DNA of 64,000 nt, from positions 57,698,304-57,762,303 of the forward strand of contig OY829537.1 in NCBI GenBank assembly GCA_963691705.1, read 5' to 3'. Both the position numbers and the translations under genes were made by a program. Shown one piece after another: positions 63,047 through 64,000 of the stretch; positions within the stretch are counted from its first letter, which is position 1; every line of letters starts with the position of its first letter. The notes under the pieces were generated by a model. That model worked only from the letters and a program-made list of their open reading frames with translations. It had not been told where the DNA came from and did no database searches. This DNA comes from Viola odorata (lineage: Eukaryota; Streptophyta; Magnoliopsida; Malpighiales; Violaceae).

Positions 63047-64000
63047 GATAATATTGTATCTGGTCAGTTCCGCACATATTGTCTGTTAAGCATTGTGAAG
63101 GGTCACGTCCCCACATCGTGTTTTTAATGGTGTGTTTGGTCACGTCCGCACAGTCGTCTTATAATGTTGTGTCTGGTCATGTCTGCACATGTTGTCTGTC
63201 AAGCATTGTGAAGGGTCACGTCCCGACATCGTGTATTTAATGTTGTGTTTGGTTAGCTACGCACATGTCGTCTGATAATGTTGTGTCTGGTCACGTCCGC
63301 ACATGTTGTCTGTTAAGCGTTGTGAAGGGTCACGTCCCCACATCATGTTGTTAATGTTGTGTCAGGTCACGTCCACATATGTCGTCTGATAATTTTGTGT
63401 CTGGTCACGTCCGCATATATCGTCTGTTAAGCGTTATGAAGGGTCAGGTCCCCACATCGTGTTTTTAATATTGTGTCTGGTCACGTCCGCACATGTCATC
63501 TCTTAAGCGTTGTGAAAGGTCACGGCCCCACATCGTGTTGTTAATGTTGTGTCTGGTCACGTCCACACATGTCGTCTAATAATGTTGTGTCTGGTCACGT
63601 CCGCATATATCGTCTGTTAAGCGTTATGAAGGGTCAGGTCCCCACATCGTGTTTTTAATATTGTGTCTGGTCACGTTCGCACATGTCATCTCTTAAGCGT
63701 TGTGAAGGGTCACGCCCCCACCTCGTGTTATTAATGTTGTGTCTGGTCACGTCCGCACAGTCGTCTGATAAAGTTGTGTCTGGTCACGTCCGTACAAGTC
63801 ATCTCTTAAGCTTTGTGAAGGGTCACGTCCGTACAGTCGTCTGATAATGTTGTGTCTGGTCACTTCCGCACATGTTGTCTGTTAAGCGTTGTGAAAGGTC
63901 ATGTCCCCACATTGTGTTTTTAATGTTGTGTCTCGTCACGTCCGCACAGTCGTCTGATAATGTTGTGTCTGGTCACTTCCGCACAAGTCATCTCTTAAGG
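63047..64000 (+). repeat. Higher-order unit U38, partial, alpha
   Basis: Runs off the window end. Alpha start (CATGTCTGCACATG near 63178). The GCATATATCGTC and GGTCAGGTCCCC block occurs twice in quick succession (63413, 63603), a local 190-bp (five-subunit) duplication. Private GGTTAGCTACGC near 63251. Confidence 0.84.

Larger units (their letters stand above)
1..64000 (+). repeat. Satellite DNA array, 36-39 bp subunits in ABC trimers and higher-order units
   Basis: Every part of the window reads as head-to-tail copies of a 36-39 bp subunit beginning with the box GGTCACGTCC or a near variant. All copies read in the same orientation; no inversion, insertion or unique spacer was seen. Subunits A, B and C alternate as a trimer of about 113-114 bp, and trimers are grouped into units of about 0.9-3.2 kb. 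Base composition is about half G+C, with T and G in excess over A and C on the plus strand. Both array ends lie outside the window. Satellite identity is certain from the sequence. Centromeric or heterochromatic location is an inference from known satellite organisation. No gene was found, so every gene-free stretch is covered by this entry. Confidence 0.98.

Noticed and set aside
1..64000. CRISPR array, because repeats are 36-39 bp and regularly spaced
   Set aside because: Repeats abut with no unique spacers; the intervening sequence is repeat as well, and there are no cas genes.
1..64000. CENP-B box as a centromere hallmark
   Set aside because: No match to the NTTCGNNNNANNCGGGN pattern was seen in the subunit consensus on either strand. 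Centromere identity stays an inference from organisation only.
1..64000. Telomeric or subtelomeric repeats
   Set aside because: No TTAGGG-, TTTAGGG- or TTAGG-type tract was seen.
1..64000. Transposon-derived tandem array (terminal repeats, transposase or reverse transcriptase remains)
   Set aside because: No inverted terminal repeats, target duplications or coding remnants were seen; all junctions are between satellite subunits.
1..64000. TATAATG and CATATAATG as promoter -10 boxes
   Set aside because: They are variants of the GATAATG part of subunit C, recur with the repeat and have no partner element or gene downstream.

Overview
The whole 64 kb window is one uninterrupted satellite DNA array. 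No protein-coding gene, RNA gene, transposon, CRISPR array or unique sequence could be supported anywhere in it. An array this long, CpG-containing, strictly head-to-tail and without genes points to a eukaryotic nuclear genome, most likely heterochromatin (centromeric, pericentromeric or similar). The species cannot be told from the sequence, and no satellite family was recognised.

The array is built on at least three levels. (1) The basic subunit is 36-39 bp and nearly always starts with the box GGTCACGTCC. Three kinds alternate: A (39 bp, ending GTTAAGCGTTGTGAAG), B (usually 37 bp, CCACATCGTGTTTTTAATG then a TGTGTCT tail) and C (37 bp with GCACAGTCGTCTGATAATG, or 38 bp with GCACATGTCGTCTGATAATG). 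About 1,700 subunits fill the window. (2) A, B and C form a trimer of about 113-114 bp. (3) Trimers are grouped into higher-order units. I delimited these with a diagnostic C-type subunit containing GATAATATTGTATCT, found 38 times at 35, 1509, 2869 and so on. Unit lengths are mostly 1360, 1399, 1474, 1588, 1625, 1739, 1816, 1851, 1964-1966 or 2230 bp, with composite units up to 3175 bp and short ones of 1022 and 868 bp. Two further variants near the start of each unit sort them into alpha, beta and gamma types (U23 is recombinant and untyped).

Above this level lie multi-kilobase duplications of whole runs of units. Positions 1-7365 recur at 7786-15150 (shift 7785). A 4724-bp tandem repeat fills 13623-23220. 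Positions 10333-15242 recur at 22768-27677, and 21310-24022 at 27622-30334. There are short tandems with periods 680 bp (35492-36817) and 491 bp (39896-40914), a 3176-bp tandem (43945-50370), and a 3818-bp tandem (53101-61747) made of alternating 2230- and 1588-bp units. Copies are near identical, so the array has been reshaped recently by unequal exchange or a similar process, unless some copies are assembly errors.

Region by region: 1-15 kb is a 7.8-kb pattern of five units and its repeat. 13.6-35 kb is rich in gamma units. 35-44 kb is a mosaic with small local tandems. 44-50 kb is the 3176-bp tandem. 50-53.5 kb is a second copy of 40.4-44 kb. 53-61.7 kb is the 3818-bp tandem. 61.7-64 kb has shortened, rearranged units. 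Open frames on the minus strand exist only because three subunits can total 114 bp (38 codons); they are by-products of the repeat.
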